Shown here piece by piece: positions 17,646 to 26,568 of a stretch of 64,000 nt of DNA. The notes beneath the pieces were generated by a model. That model was not told the origin of the DNA, ran no database searches, and was given only the letters and a program-made list of their open reading frames with translations. A program made the position numbers and the translations under genes. Each line of letters begins with the position of its first letter. Position 1 is the first letter of the stretch. Source of the stretch: Streptomyces sp. MUM 203J (lineage in GTDB: Bacteria; Actinomycetota; Actinomycetes; Streptomycetales; Streptomycetaceae); the NCBI RefSeq assembly GCF_022414595.1, contig NZ_JADWYO010000016.1, forward strand, positions 32,367 through 96,366, read 5' to 3'.

Positions 17646-17924
17646 ATGCGTGTACGCACCGCACTGTCCGCCTTCGCCGCGGTCACCGTGGTCGGGCTCG
17701 GCCTGGCCCCGGCGGCTCCCGCCGTCGCCGCACCCGGCGCGGTGTCCCACCAGGTCTCCGTGCAGGCGGCCGACGGCCTCGACATCCACCGCGGCAAGTT
17801 CATGACCCTGGGCGGCTGCCAGACGGCCGGCCAGCAGGGCATCGACCGTGGCCACTGGGACCGCTACCAGTGCGCCGAGGGCTCCATGTGGCCCTGGACG
17901 TGGAACCTGTGGACCAACCGCTGA
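17646..17924 (+). CDS. small secreted protein with two cysteines
   Basis: The 92-residue preprotein has a signal peptide of about 31 residues (MRVRTALSAFAAVTVVGLGL, cleavage after AVAA). The short mature part of about 60 residues has two Cys (LGGCQTAGQQG and YQCAEGS), likely one disulfide, and a Trp-rich end (WPWTWNLW). The ATG at 17646 has GGAAGGA about nine bases upstream. I do not recognise the family. A very strong hairpin follows the stop, so this is a compact single-gene unit. It could be a peptide effector or surface protein; nothing decides. Confidence 0.75.
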   Translation: MRVRTALSAFAAVTVVGLGLAPAAPAVAAPGAVSHQVSVQAADGLDIHRGKFMTLGGCQTAGQQGIDRGHWDRYQCAEGSMWPWTWNLWTNR

Positions 17925-17970
17925 GAACCTGACGCCGCCGGTGGTCTCCTCTCACACCGGGGGGCCGTCG

Positions 17971-18006
17971 CCGGGCGGCGGGCGGAACGGGCCGCCCGCC
18001 GCCCGG
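17971..18006 (+). terminator. strong GC hairpin
   Basis: A perfect 15-bp stem (arm 17971-17985, arm 17992-18006) closes on loop AACGGG, 47 bases after the small secreted protein gene. The rest of the gap to 18223 shows no convincing gene. Confidence 0.8.
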
Positions 18007-18223
18007 CACGACAGGGCGGTCCCCCGCTCCGCCGACCGACGCGATCCCGCTGTCCGGGCCCACGGGGCCGCGGACGGTGGGCGACCTCCACGAGAAGGTC
18101 CCGGGCCGGGTGGACGCCACGACCGGTCATACGCGGGGCACCTGACGGGGCGTGGCGGCGCCGGCTGGAGGGACCCGTGGCGGGCCGCCCGCAGGCCGGA
18201 CGCCGGGCCGTCCCGCCCGGCCC

Positions 18224-19021
18224 TCAGCCCCGCGCCCCCCGCAGGTGCAGGTCCAGCCCGCTCACTCCCGGTTCCCCGACGCCCTCGCGCAGCCGCATGT
18301 CATGGTCGTACCCGCCCCCGGCCAACGTCCGGAACGGTACCGGCTCATCGCTGAACAGCCCGTCGAGCCGCCGCTCGTACGCCGCCCGCGCGGCGCCGAA
18401 CTCCTCCTGCGACAAGGCGTTCGTGTCGTACACCGCGAACGGCTCCAGCGGCGCCATCCCGCTGAACCAGAACAGGCCGTGCTGGAGCGGGAAGAGCACA
18501 TCGGCCAGCCGCCCGTGCACGCCCCGGTCGGAGAACGAGGTCCCGGTCGCGCCGAGGGTCACCGAAAGCAGCGCCCGCCGCCCGCCCAGGGCGCCCTCGC
18601 TGTACGGCGGCGGGAGGCCGGGTCCGTGCGAGAACCCGTAGGTGAACACCCGGTCGATCCAGCCCTTCAGTATCGCGGGCACCGAGAACCACCACAGCGG
18701 GAACTGCAGGATCACGGCGTCCGCCCAGCGCACCTTCTCCTGCTCGGCCGCCACGTCCGGCCCGAGCCGCCCTTCACGCGTGGCCTTCTCCGCCGCGGCC
18801 AGGACGTTCAGCCGGTGGTCGGCTGGCTGGTCCGGGAAGTCGTCGGCGTCCAGCGCGGCCTTCCACTTCATCGCGTACAGGTCGGAGACGCGCACCGCGT
18901 GCCCCGCGGCGCGGAGCCGCTCGGCCGCGACGTCCGCGAGGGCGCCGGTGAGGGACCGCGGCTCGGGGTGGGCGGTGACGATCAGGATCTTCTTGCCCCG
19001 CTGGGGCGTCGCATCGCTCAT
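18224..19021 (-). CDS. NAD(P)H:quinone oxidoreductase / flavodoxin-like protein
   Basis: The 265-residue protein belongs to the flavodoxin-fold NAD(P)H dehydrogenase (quinone) family. It has ILIVTAHPEPRSLTGALADV (FMN phosphate region), then ADAVILQFPLWWFSVPAILKGWIDRVFTYGFS, the characteristic FMN-binding block, and a C-terminal GMAPLEPFAVYD strand. It reduces quinones or related electrophiles by two electrons. The ATG at 19021 matches the domain start. It diverges from an XRE regulator whose family commonly governs such genes. The two starts are 100 bp apart. Confidence 0.9.
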   Translation of the reverse strand: MSDATPQRGKKILIVTAHPEPRSLTGALADVAAERLRAAGHAVRVSDLYAMKWKAALDADDFPDQPADHRLNVLAAAEKATREGRLGPDVAAEQEKVRWADAVILQFPLWWFSVPAILKGWIDRVFTYGFSHGPGLPPPYSEGALGGRRALLSVTLGATGTSFSDRGVHGRLADVLFPLQHGLFWFSGMAPLEPFAVYDTNALSQEEFGAARAAYERRLDGLFSDEPVPFRTLAGGGYDHDMRLREGVGEPGVSGLDLHLRGARG

Positions 19022-19096
19022 ACGGCCACGTTCTCCCAGGCCGCAGGGGGTAGCCAGCGCCCTGTCCGACCGTAGGAACGCCGATCCTGGTACTGC

Positions 19097-19109
19097 GGGG
19101 GCCACCCCC
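19097..19109. promoter_or_regulatory. GGGGG-CCA-CCCCC dyad in divergent promoter region
   Basis: A short inverted repeat flanked by GGTACTG and CATACTG copies lies 12 bases before the XRE regulator's ATG and faces the quinone reductase gene. It is a candidate operator. The evidence is symmetry and position only. Confidence 0.35.
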
Positions 19110-19121
19110 ATACTGGGGTCC

Positions 19122-20159
19122 ATGGACACCACGAGCCAGGGAGTCGACGGGCCCGGGACGAGGACCGGTTACGGCGCCGGGACCGTGTACGGGGCGGGGT
19201 CCGCGCCCGCGTACGAGAACGGGCACGGCGATGCGACCGGCCCCGCGCGCGGCACGGGAACCGGCACCGGCAGTGCTCCCGCCGCGCCCGCCGACCCCCG
19301 CCGCGCCCTCGGCGCGTTCCTGCGCGCCCGGCGCGGGCGGGTCGCGCCGGAACAGGTCGGGCTCCGCGGCGGCGGCCGCCGCCGGGTGCGCGGACTGCGC
19401 CGGGAGGAGCTTGCGGGGCTCGCCGGGATCAGCGTGGACTACTACGTACGCCTCGAACAGGGCCGGGCCACCCAGCCGTCCCCCGAGGTACTCGGCGCAC
19501 TCGCCCGGGCTTTGGGGCTCGACCCGGCGGAACGCCGCCACCTCGCCACCCTGGCCGGCTTCGGCGCCGACGTGGCCGCCGGGCACGGCACCACGCCCAG
19601 GACCCCGGCCGGCCCCGCGCTGCGGCGAGTGCTGGACGGCATGCCCGGGATCCCCGCGTACGTGACGGACCACCTGCTGGACGTGGTGGCCTGGAACGCG
19701 CTGGGCGCCGAACTGACGGGCGGACTGGGCGACCCGGGCCGCCGGGACCGGAACCAGGCGCGGTACCTGTTCCTGGACCCGGCCTCGCGCGACGTCCACC
19801 CCGACTGGGCGGACCGGGCCCGCGAGGCCGTCGGTCTGCTGCGGGTCTCGGCGGGCCGGTTCCCGGACGACCCCGATCTGGCCGCGCTCATCACGGAGCT
19901 GTCCGCCCTCAGCCCGGAGTTCACCGAACTCTGGGCCTCCGGCGAGGTCATGATGTGCGCGGGCGGCCGCAAACGGTTCCGGCACCCGCTGGCGGGGCTG
20001 CTGACCCTGGACTACGAGACCCTGCACGTGTCGGCGGCTCCCGGCGCGACCGGCCTGGTCGTCCATGTGTTCACCCCCGAGGACGACACCCCCGAGTCCG
20101 CGGCCCTCACCCGCCTGGCGCGGACCACCACGCCCCTCCACCCCTCACACGGGAGCTGA
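19122..20159 (+). CDS. XRE regulator with MmyB-like ligand-binding domain
   Basis: The 345-residue protein has an HTH (about 65-125: LRREELAGLAGISVDYYVRLEQGRATQPSPEVLGALARALGL) followed by the MmyB-like PAS-type domain (AYVTDHLLDVVAWNALG, then HPDWADRAREAVGLLRVSAGRFPDDP and LDYETLHV). Such proteins control neighbouring dehydrogenase genes and may bind fatty-acid-like ligands. The first 55 residues are unusual Gly/Thr/Ala repeats (GYGAG, VYGAG, TGTGTG); the ATG at 19122 is the only start before the domain with a plausible TACTGG -10. It diverges from the quinone reductase gene. Confidence 0.88.
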   Translation: MDTTSQGVDGPGTRTGYGAGTVYGAGSAPAYENGHGDATGPARGTGTGTGSAPAAPADPRRALGAFLRARRGRVAPEQVGLRGGGRRRVRGLRREELAGLAGISVDYYVRLEQGRATQPSPEVLGALARALGLDPAERRHLATLAGFGADVAAGHGTTPRTPAGPALRRVLDGMPGIPAYVTDHLLDVVAWNALGAELTGGLGDPGRRDRNQARYLFLDPASRDVHPDWADRAREAVGLLRVSAGRFPDDPDLAALITELSALSPEFTELWASGEVMMCAGGRKRFRHPLAGLLTLDYETLHVSAAPGATGLVVHVFTPEDDTPESAALTRLARTTTPLHPSHGS

Positions 20160-20748
20160 CAGACCACCGGCCCGGCGCACTCCCGCGCACCGGTCCACGG
20201 GCGGTTGGGCGGTCTCTCCGCCGGGATGAGACTCTTCGGCGGCGGACCGCTCAGGACGGCGCATCCCGCGCGCCCGGGTGCGGACGGGCTCGGCAGGCGA
20301 CAGCCCCCGCGGCACGGCACCGTCCGCGCCGGTACCGGTCGGCGCGGTCCTCGTCGCGCCGCAGCCCGCCCGGCCGCCCTCCCACCCGCGTCTCCGTCGT
20401 ACCGCCCGGGAGGCCGCCCACGAAGGCCACCCGGCTCGCCTCCCGGGTGCGCCCTCGCCGGTACGGGCAGCCGCGGAACGCACGGCGGCACCGTGCCGCG
20501 CGGGGGCCGGGAGCCGTCCTCAGCCGCCGCCGAGCAGCAGGTCGCGGTGGGTGACGAACCCCGTGCTTCGCTCGGTCCTCGTCCCCCGGGCGTCCGATGC
20601 CCGACCAGTCGCCGTCGAACCCGCACGCGGCCGGGGGCGTGCCCCGCTTCGGCAGGTCCAGGACCGGCCTTGTACGCCGAGTGGTGGGGCCAGGCGGGGG
20701 TGCCTAGAGTGAGCGGGATCGTTCCGTCAAGTTCCGTGTGATGAGGTC
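20160..20748. other. 589-bp region without a convincing gene
   Basis: Several open frames cross this stretch, but all have random Arg/Pro/Gly-rich composition and no ribosome site or known motif. No repeat or strong hairpin stands out. It holds the upstream region of the BtrH-type gene. Confidence 0.5.
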
Positions 20749-21732
20749 GTGTTGTTCCCCTACATCGGCTCCGGCCCGTACTGCTTCTCCAACTCGCTCG
20801 CCATGGCTCTGGGGCCGGACTCGCCCGGCACTCCGGTGCTGGAGGTGCTGACGGGATCACCGTTCGGCTTCCAGCTGATCGGCGGGGTACTGCCGTTCTT
20901 CGACCCCTTCGGCTGGGACCCGGAGAACGGGCTGGAGTCGGCCCTCGGGCTGCTCGGGTGGGAGTGCCTGCGCACGGACGGCGAGAGCCCGGAGGAGGCC
21001 GAGGAGCGGCTGCGCCGGGCGGTCGAGCGCGGCCCGGTGCTGGCGGGCCCGCTGGAGATGGGCCTGCTGCTCCAGCAGCCCGGCTCCGGCACGGCCGTCG
21101 GTGCCGACCACTACGTCCTGGTGGTGGCCGTCGAGAAGGACACCGTGGTCTTCCACGACCCGCACGGCCACCCGTGGGCGACGCTGCCGGTACCGGCCTT
21201 CCTGGCCGCCTGGCAGGCCGAGCAGATCGGCTATGTGAACCGGCCCTTCGTGATGCGGACCGGCTTCGCCCGCGCCCGGGAGACCGGCCCGGCCGAGGCC
21301 CTGCGGGCCTCGCTGCCGCGCGCCGCGGAGCTGCTGCGGGCCCACGAGACGGGCGCCGGGTCCGACCTGCCGCCCGGATCGCTCGGCGGCGCCGTGGGCC
21401 TGGAGCGGCTGGCCGAGCAGGTGGCGGAAGGGCTGGACCCGGACATCCGGCAGGTGATGGAGAAGTTCTCGCTCCGGGCCGGTGCCCGTCGCACCTCGGA
21501 CGCGGCCGTCTGCCTCGCGGGGATCGGCTTCGCCGGCTCGGCCGGGGTGCTGACCCGCCAGGCGCGGATCCTGGGCAGCCTCCAGTACCCGCTGGTCACC
21601 TTGGACGACGCGGCCGTGGTGGCCGGGCTGCGCGAGCTCGCGCCGACCTACGAGGAGCTCCGGGCGGCCCTGCTCACCGAACTCGCCGGGCAGGGCGGGG
21701 CCCCGGCCCCCGGATCCGTGACGGCGGGCTGA
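20749..21732 (+). CDS. BtrH N-terminal domain-like protein
   Basis: The 327-residue protein begins FPYIGSGPYCFSNSLAMALG, a Cys-containing segment like the N-terminal peptidase/acyltransferase-like domain of butirosin protein BtrH. A His follows in GADHYVLVVAVEKDTVVFHDPHGHPWATLPV, which resembles the C39-like HDP strand. Cys12 and His124 or His139 could form a catalytic pair. The C-terminal half is helical. BtrH-type enzymes transfer acyl groups from carrier proteins, but no carrier protein is nearby. The start is GTG 20749 with GAGG only 3-4 bases ahead; the ATG at 20741 is out of frame. Confidence 0.72.
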   Translation: MLFPYIGSGPYCFSNSLAMALGPDSPGTPVLEVLTGSPFGFQLIGGVLPFFDPFGWDPENGLESALGLLGWECLRTDGESPEEAEERLRRAVERGPVLAGPLEMGLLLQQPGSGTAVGADHYVLVVAVEKDTVVFHDPHGHPWATLPVPAFLAAWQAEQIGYVNRPFVMRTGFARARETGPAEALRASLPRAAELLRAHETGAGSDLPPGSLGGAVGLERLAEQVAEGLDPDIRQVMEKFSLRAGARRTSDAAVCLAGIGFAGSAGVLTRQARILGSLQYPLVTLDDAAVVAGLRELAPTYEELRAALLTELAGQGGAPAPGSVTAG

Positions 21733-21969
21733 CCCACGCGCCTCGCACCCGCACGTCGTCGCGGCGCCGGAACCGGTCCGCCGTATCGAGTCGCCCTTCC
21801 AGGCGGCGCAGTTCGCCCTCCGGCGGCGCGCGGCGCGCCCATCGGCCCGTCCCCGGCCGCTTCGCCGTGCGCGCAGAGCCATCACCGGCGTCGCTCGGCG
21901 TGGCCGCAGCCACCCGGCAGGCTTGCCCCCGCACGGCCACCGCGCCGCTCCAAGGCCCAGAAACCAGAA
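21733..21969. other. gap without a gene
   Basis: Between the BtrH-type gene and the tRNA terminator I see only non-coding GC-rich sequence. Confidence 0.45.
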
Positions 21970-22001
21970 ATCCCGCCCAACTCGAAAGAGTTGAACGGGA
22001 T
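21970..22001 (-). terminator. terminator of tRNA-Ala
   Basis: ATCCCG/CGGGAT and CAACTC/GAGTTG form a 6+6-bp stem with a 2x2 internal loop and a GAAA-type loop, 42 bases past the tRNA 3' end. On the minus strand it is followed by a T-rich run (ATTTCTGGTTTCT). It could also stop plus-strand transcription. Confidence 0.7.
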
Positions 22002-22043
22002 CTCGTGAACCGTCTACGAGCGTACTCGTGAACGTTCCGTCTG

Positions 22044-22117
22044 TGGACCTGAGGGGATTCGAACCCCTGACCCCCTCGATGCGAACGAGGTGCGCTACCG
22101 GACTGCGCCACAGGCCC
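22044..22117 (-). tRNA. tRNA-Ala (anticodon CGC)
   Basis: A 74-nt cloverleaf folds on the minus strand: acceptor GGGCCTG/CAGGTCC, including the G3-U70 pair that defines alanine identity, D-arm GCGC/GCGC, anticodon stem CCTCG/CGAGG with loop TTCGCAT (anticodon CGC, codon GCG), and T-arm AGGGG/CCCCT around TTCGAAT. The 3' CCA is not encoded. No direct repeat of its 3' end, as an integrated element would leave, is visible nearby. Confidence 0.95.
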
Positions 22118-22216
22118 TTGCGACGTGTGAAACATTAGCACCCCGCTCCGGCTGCCAGGAAATCCGTTGGCCGGGTGGGCGCGAGACGTGGATCACGAGG
22201 GCGGCCGGGGACGGCG

Positions 22217-23326
22217 TCACTCGTTGGCGGCGCGGGGGCGGTCGTCGTCGGCGTACTGGTCGAAGAGGGGGGTGCGGGTGCGGTCGCGGGGGCGGCGGGG
22301 AGCTGTGGCGGAGGGGTTGGGGTTCTGGCGGGTGGGCGGGGGCGGGGTGGGCTCGGCCGGGGAGGAGCGGGCGGCGCTCCAGGTCTCCGGGTCGGTGACG
22401 TCCACGCCGCCCGTGGCGCGGGGGGCGACCGGGGCGGTGACGTAGGTGGGGAGGGGGACCGGGACGGGGTCCCAGCTGTCTCCGCGGACCGAGCCTCGGT
22501 CGCGCTGCTGGTCGACCCACTCCGCGTGGTCGGTCTGCTCGACCAGGGCCCGCCGGTCGGCCTCCGCCGGGGAGACCGGCGGCACCGCGGGCTCGTGGGG
22601 CGGGGCCTCGCCGTGGGGCGTGGGCGGCTCGGCGGCGTGGCGCGGCGCGCGGTTGTCGCGGAGGCGCTGGGCGGCGGCCTCGGCGCGGCGCCGGTCCATC
22701 ACGTACACGAAGCGGCGGCGCTCCTGGCGGCGCAGGTACACGATGTACGCGCTGAGCAGGACGGCCGGGACGGCGGGTGCCCACAGGAAGGCCAGTCCGC
22801 CCACCGCCGCGGCGATCGCGCCGAGCGTGAAGGCCAGGAACAGGACGACCGTCGTACGGCGGCGGCGCGCCAGCACGCGGGAGCGGCGGGCCCGCTCGGC
22901 GGCCACGCGGGACGCGCGGTTCGCCCGGACGGAGGCGGCCGACCGAAGTGCCGGGGCAGCCTCGGGGCGGGGGGACGGCTGGGGCTGCCGGGGCTTCCTG
23001 GGCGGGGCCTCAGCCGGCTCCAGGCGCGCCTCCGTGTGGTCCGGAGGTGCGGCGAAGGCCCGGACGTCGACCGAGTCCAGCTGCTCGGTCCGAGCGTCCG
23101 GGTCCACGTCGGGCACCCGCCAGTCCTCGCCGTCGCCGCGGGCGCGCAGCTCCTTGGCGTACCGGCGCTCCATCCCCGCCCGTCCGGACAGGAGCCGGAT
23201 GGCGGTGCTGAAGCGTTCCGTCGGTCGAGCCTCGTTCAGCTCGTCCTGCCTGCGGAGCCACATCGGCACCAGGTAGGCGGCCCAGGCTCCGACGATGACT
23301 GCGTAGATGAGGCCGCTGCTGCTCAC
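22217..23326 (-). CDS. sepX: SepX / Glp-receptor (GlpR) divisome membrane protein
   Basis: The 369-residue protein has an N-terminal transmembrane helix (5-24: GLIYAVIVGAWAAYLVPMWL), a long charged cytoplasmic loop (25-158), and a helical hairpin pair in the membrane (159-198), followed by an extended Pro/Arg-rich tail. This architecture and its place beside moeA and galU match Streptomyces SepX, which stabilises division septa, and corynebacterial GlpR, the membrane receptor of the MoeA-like protein Glp. Assignment rests on the N-terminal segment (LVPMWLRRQDELNEARP) and synteny. The ATG is at 23326, with an A/T-rich upstream region. It closes the moa gene block. Confidence 0.85.
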   Translation of the reverse strand: MSSSGLIYAVIVGAWAAYLVPMWLRRQDELNEARPTERFSTAIRLLSGRAGMERRYAKELRARGDGEDWRVPDVDPDARTEQLDSVDVRAFAAPPDHTEARLEPAEAPPRKPRQPQPSPRPEAAPALRSAASVRANRASRVAAERARRSRVLARRRRTTVVLFLAFTLGAIAAAVGGLAFLWAPAVPAVLLSAYIVYLRRQERRRFVYVMDRRRAEAAAQRLRDNRAPRHAAEPPTPHGEAPPHEPAVPPVSPAEADRRALVEQTDHAEWVDQQRDRGSVRGDSWDPVPVPLPTYVTAPVAPRATGGVDVTDPETWSAARSSPAEPTPPPPTRQNPNPSATAPRRPRDRTRTPLFDQYADDDRPRAANE

Positions 23327-23467
23327 GCCTCACACGGTAGAGGTGTTCGCGGGAGCCCATCGGCCAATTGGGCCGGTGTGTCGCACGATCTGGCTGATAT
23401 GCCTGACATTTTTTGTGATTGTTCAGATCGAATGTGGTCGCGAGCGCCATTAATTCGAACACTTGAA
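23327..23467 (-). promoter_or_regulatory. A/T-rich promoter region of sepX
   Basis: This 141-base gap is markedly A/T-rich for this chromosome (TTTTTTGTGATTGTT, ATTAATTCGAACACTTGAATTATTTC). It separates sepX from the tightly coupled genes upstream. It probably carries an independent sepX promoter and perhaps regulator sites; no exact known box is identified. Confidence 0.5.
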
Positions 23468-24091
23468 TTATTTCGCGGGATGCTGGCGCCTCGCTGCGTG
23501 CCAGCGCCGCAGCAGACCCTCCGGAACCTCCTCGGACGTCAGTGCGAAGACCAGATGGTCCCGCCAGGCGCCGTCGATATGGAGGTAGCGGGGGCGCAGG
23601 CCCTCCTCGCGGAATCCCAGTTTCTCCACGACCCGGCGGCTGGGCGCGTTCTCCGGGCGAATGCACACCTCTATGCGGTGCAGGCCCACCGCGCGGAAGC
23701 AGTGGTCGGTCACCAGTGCCACCGCCGTCGGCATCACGCCCCGCCCGGCCACCTCCCGGTCCACCCAGTAGCCGACGTGGCCGGAGCACATCGAGCCCCA
23801 GGTGATCCCGGCGACGGTCAGCTGGCCCACCAGCCGCCCCCGGTACTCGATGACGAAGGGCAGCATCCGGCCGGCGTTGGCCTCGGCCCGCAGATGCCGG
23901 ACCATCTGCCGGAACGTGGGGCGCTGGACCGGCGGTGCCCCCGGCGGAGGCGGCGGGATGGTGGCCTCCCAGGGGCGCAGCCAGTCCCGGTTGCGCTGGT
24001 TGACCTCGCGCCACGCCTTCTGGTCGCGCGCCCTTATGGGGCGGAGGACCACGTCGCCGTCCACCAGGGTCGCCGGCCAGGCCGGGTTCAT
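23468..24091 (-). CDS. GNAT acetyltransferase, RimJ/RimL-like
   Basis: The 207-residue protein resembles ribosomal-protein-alanine N-acetyltransferases. It has LRPIRARDQKAWREVNQRNRDWLRPWE at the N-terminus, VGYWVDREVAGRGVMPTAVALV (acetyl-CoA loop) and the diagnostic LHRIEVCIRPENAPSRRVVEKLGFREEG. Its ATG overlaps the moaB stop by 4 bases (ATGA), so it is translated with the molybdopterin genes. A RimJ-like gene at this spot is conserved in Streptomyces (from memory). Its substrate is unproven. Confidence 0.9.
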   Translation of the reverse strand: MNPAWPATLVDGDVVLRPIRARDQKAWREVNQRNRDWLRPWEATIPPPPPGAPPVQRPTFRQMVRHLRAEANAGRMLPFVIEYRGRLVGQLTVAGITWGSMCSGHVGYWVDREVAGRGVMPTAVALVTDHCFRAVGLHRIEVCIRPENAPSRRVVEKLGFREEGLRPRYLHIDGAWRDHLVFALTSEEVPEGLLRRWHAARRQHPAK

Positions 24092-24582
24092 GACGCCGCC
24101 GGCCTCGGGTGGTCGCCGCCGCGCAGCTGGTCGACCGCGTGGACGAGGAGCCGCTCCAGGACGGCGAGACCGTCCCGCACGCCTCCGGTGGAACCGGGCA
24201 GGTTGACGATCAGGGTGCGGCCCGCGACCCCGGCCAGGCCCCGGGACAGCGCGGCCGTCGGGACCTTGTCGCGGCCGTGGGCACGGATGGCCTCCGGGAT
24301 GCCCGGCACCTCGTGGTCGAGGACCCGGCGGGTGGCCTCGGGGGTGGCGTCGGTCGGGGAGATGCCGGTGCCGCCGGTGGTGAGGATGACGTCGTACGAC
24401 GCCTCGACCCCGGCGCGCAGGGCCGCCTCGACGGGGTCGCCGTCGGGGACGACCTGCGGGCCGTCGACACTGAAGCCCAGCGCCTTGAGGCCGTCGGCCA
24501 GGATGGGCCCGCCCTTGTCCTCGTACACCCCGGCCGCCGCCCGGTTGGAGGCGGTGACGACGAGCGCCCTGTACGCGGTCAC
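24088..24582 (-). CDS. moaB: MoaB/Mog family molybdopterin protein
   Basis: The 164-residue protein has the MPT-binding fold common to MoaB, MogA and Moe[50 protein letters not shown], and the closing [16 protein letters not shown]. It adenylates molybdopterin (MogA role) or is a MoaB paralog. The GTG at 24582 overlaps the moaC stop as GTGA, so translation is coupled. It is followed at once by the RimJ-like gene. Confidence 0.92.
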   Translation of the reverse strand: MTAYRALVVTASNRAAAGVYEDKGGPILADGLKALGFSVDGPQVVPDGDPVEAALRAGVEASYDVILTTGGTGISPTDATPEATRRVLDHEVPGIPEAIRAHGRDKVPTAALSRGLAGVAGRTLIVNLPGSTGGVRDGLAVLERLLVHAVDQLRGGDHPRPAAS

Positions 24583-25058
24583 GCGCGGCTCCAGTCCCCG
24601 GACTTGCCGCCCGTCTTCTCCTCCACCCGCACGTCGGTGATGACGGCGCCCTTGTCGACGGCCTTCACCATGTCGACGACCGTCAGGGCCGCCACGGACA
24701 CGGCCGTCAGGGCCTCCATCTCGACGCCCGTCCGGTCCGTGGTCTTCACCGTCGCGGTGATCTCGACCGCCTCGTCGGTGACCGCCAGGTCCAGTTTCAC
24801 GCCGGAGACCGCGAGCGGGTGGCACAGCGGAATCAGGTCGGGCGTGCGCTTGGCGCCCATGATCCCGGCGATCCGGGCGGTGGCGAGCGCGTCGCCCTTG
24901 GGGACGCCCTCGCCGCGCAACAGCTCCACCACGCGCGCGCAGACCAGGACCCGGCCGCTGGCACGGGCGGTCCGGGCGGTGACGTCCTTCGCGGAGACGT
25001 CCACCATGCGGGCGGCACCCGCCTCGTCGATGTGGGTCAGGCTGCCTTGCGTACTCAC
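24579..25058 (-). CDS. moaC: cyclic pyranopterin monophosphate synthase
   Basis: The 159-residue MoaC works with MoaA to make cyclic pyranopterin monophosphate in molybdenum-cofactor synthesis. The signature segments are present: [51 protein letters not shown] (with the active-site His), and [16 protein letters not shown]. The GTG at 25058 has GGCGGAG five bases upstream. It lies 185 bases downstream of moeA on the same strand and overlaps moaB. Confidence 0.95.
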   Translation of the reverse strand: MSTQGSLTHIDEAGAARMVDVSAKDVTARTARASGRVLVCARVVELLRGEGVPKGDALATARIAGIMGAKRTPDLIPLCHPLAVSGVKLDLAVTDEAVEITATVKTTDRTGVEMEALTAVSVAALTVVDMVKAVDKGAVITDVRVEEKTGGKSGDWSRA

Positions 25059-25243
25059 TGCACTCCGCCTCGCGATCTGGCGCCGGTTCTCGTCTTGTCG
25101 GCTCGGTGGCGGACACCGTACCGCCACGGGTGCCGGGCCGGGCCGGGTGGTTCGGCCGGAGAGGGGCCCCGGCCGCCCTCGGGAGCCGGGACCGGGGCCA
25201 GGGCCCGGTCCGGCTTCGCGGCCGGGTGCCCCGGCGGCGCGCC

Positions 25244-26563
25244 TCAGCCGAGCCGCACGACCTCCAGCTGCGTGCCCGGCTCCACGTGCGTGACGTCCTC
25301 CGGTACGACGAGCAGCGCGTCGGCGTGCGCCAGCGCGGCGATCAGGTGGGACCCGGCACCGCCCACAGGAGTGACGGTACCCGCCTCCGCGTCGTACGTC
25401 CCGCGCAGGAACTGGCGCTTCCCCGCCGGGGACGTGAGCGGCTTGTCGGCGGACAGCGCGGCTCGCGCGCGAGGACGGTGGATGTCCTTCAGGCCCATGA
25501 GGGTGCGGATCGCCGGGCGGACGAACAGCTCGAACGACACGTACGACGAGACGGGGTTGCCCGGCAGGGCGAGCAGCGGGGTGTGGTCGGGTCCGATGGT
25601 GCCGAAGCCCTGGGGCTTGCCCGGCTGCATGGCCAGCCTGCGGAACTCCACGCCCCCGAAGCCCTCGCCCTCCTCGTCGTCTCCCCCGGGGGCTCCCGCC
25701 AGGGCCTCCTTCACCACGTCGTAGGCGCCGACGCTGACCCCGCCCGTGGTGACCATCAGGTCGGCGCGCACGAGCTGGTCCTCGATGGCGGACCGCAGCC
25801 CGTCCGCGTCGTCGGTGACGGCACCGACCCGGTAGGCGATGGCGCCCGCGTCGCGCGCGGCGGCGCTCAGGGCGTAGCTGTTGGAGTCGTAGATCTGGCC
25901 GGGGCCCAGCTCCTCGCCGGGCTGGGCCAGTTCGCTGCCGGTGGACAGCACCACCACGCGCGGGCGGGGCCGCACCCGGACCGTGCCGCGGCCGATGGCG
26001 GCGAGCAGGCCGATCTGTGCGGGCCCGAGCACCGTGCCGGCCGCGAGCGCGGGCTCGCCCGCCCGGACGTCGCTGCCACGCGCGCGTACATGGGCGCGGG
26101 CCAGGGCCGGGCGGTGCACACGGACCTCGCCCGCGGCGTCCTGGGGGGCGGCGCTGGCGGCGCGCATGGCGGTGGCCGCGCCGCCGCCGCTGCCCCCGTC
26201 GGTCCACTCGACCGGGACGACCGCCTCCGCGCCGGGCGGAAGCGGGGCACCGGTCATGATGCGGGCGGCCTCTCCCGGGCCGACCTCGGGCAGGGCGCCC
26301 GTGCCGGCCGCGACGTCACCGATGACGGTGAGGACCGCGGGAAACTCCTCGCTGGCGCCCGCGACATCCGCGACGCGCACCGCGTACCCGTCCATGGAGC
26401 TGTTGTCGAACGGGGGAAGGGCGACGGGCACCGTGACGTCGTCGACCAGGACACAGCCCTGGGCGTCGGGGAGCTGCAGCTCGATCGGGTCGAGCGGGCG
26501 GATCGAGGCCAGGATGTCCTCCAGGTGCTCGTCCACCGTCCAGGTCGTACGCACAGTGCTCAC
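25244..26563 (-). CDS. moeA: MoeA-like molybdopterin molybdotransferase (Glp candidate)
   Basis: The 439-residue protein has the full MoeA layout: [37 protein letters not shown], the MPT-binding [31 protein letters not shown], and domain IV to the C-terminus. MoeA inserts Mo into adenylated MPT. In Corynebacterium the galU-linked MoeA-like protein Glp instead binds FtsZ and the GlpR receptor, and SepX is encoded 1.9 kb away here, so a division role is likely. An Ala/Gly-rich insert (about 118-145) lies in domain II. The GTG at 26563 uses GAGGAG overlapping the galU end; the gap is 5 bases. Confidence 0.92.
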   Translation of the reverse strand: MSTVRTTWTVDEHLEDILASIRPLDPIELQLPDAQGCVLVDDVTVPVALPPFDNSSMDGYAVRVADVAGASEEFPAVLTVIGDVAAGTGALPEVGPGEAARIMTGAPLPPGAEAVVPVEWTDGGSGGGAATAMRAASAAPQDAAGEVRVHRPALARAHVRARGSDVRAGEPALAAGTVLGPAQIGLLAAIGRGTVRVRPRPRVVVLSTGSELAQPGEELGPGQIYDSNSYALSAAARDAGAIAYRVGAVTDDADGLRSAIEDQLVRADLMVTTGGVSVGAYDVVKEALAGAPGGDDEEGEGFGGVEFRRLAMQPGKPQGFGTIGPDHTPLLALPGNPVSSYVSFELFVRPAIRTLMGLKDIHRPRARAALSADKPLTSPAGKRQFLRGTYDAEAGTVTPVGGAGSHLIAALAHADALLVVPEDVTHVEPGTQLEVVRLG

Positions 26564-26568
26564 GGGGC

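Noticed and set aside
20160..20748. Several overlapping frames up to 282 codons
   Set aside because: Composition is Arg/Pro/Gly-rich without motifs, start signals or conserved features.
22044..22117. tRNA-Ala as an integration site for a mobile element
   Set aside because: No integrase, no direct repeat of the tRNA 3' end and no foreign base composition beside it.
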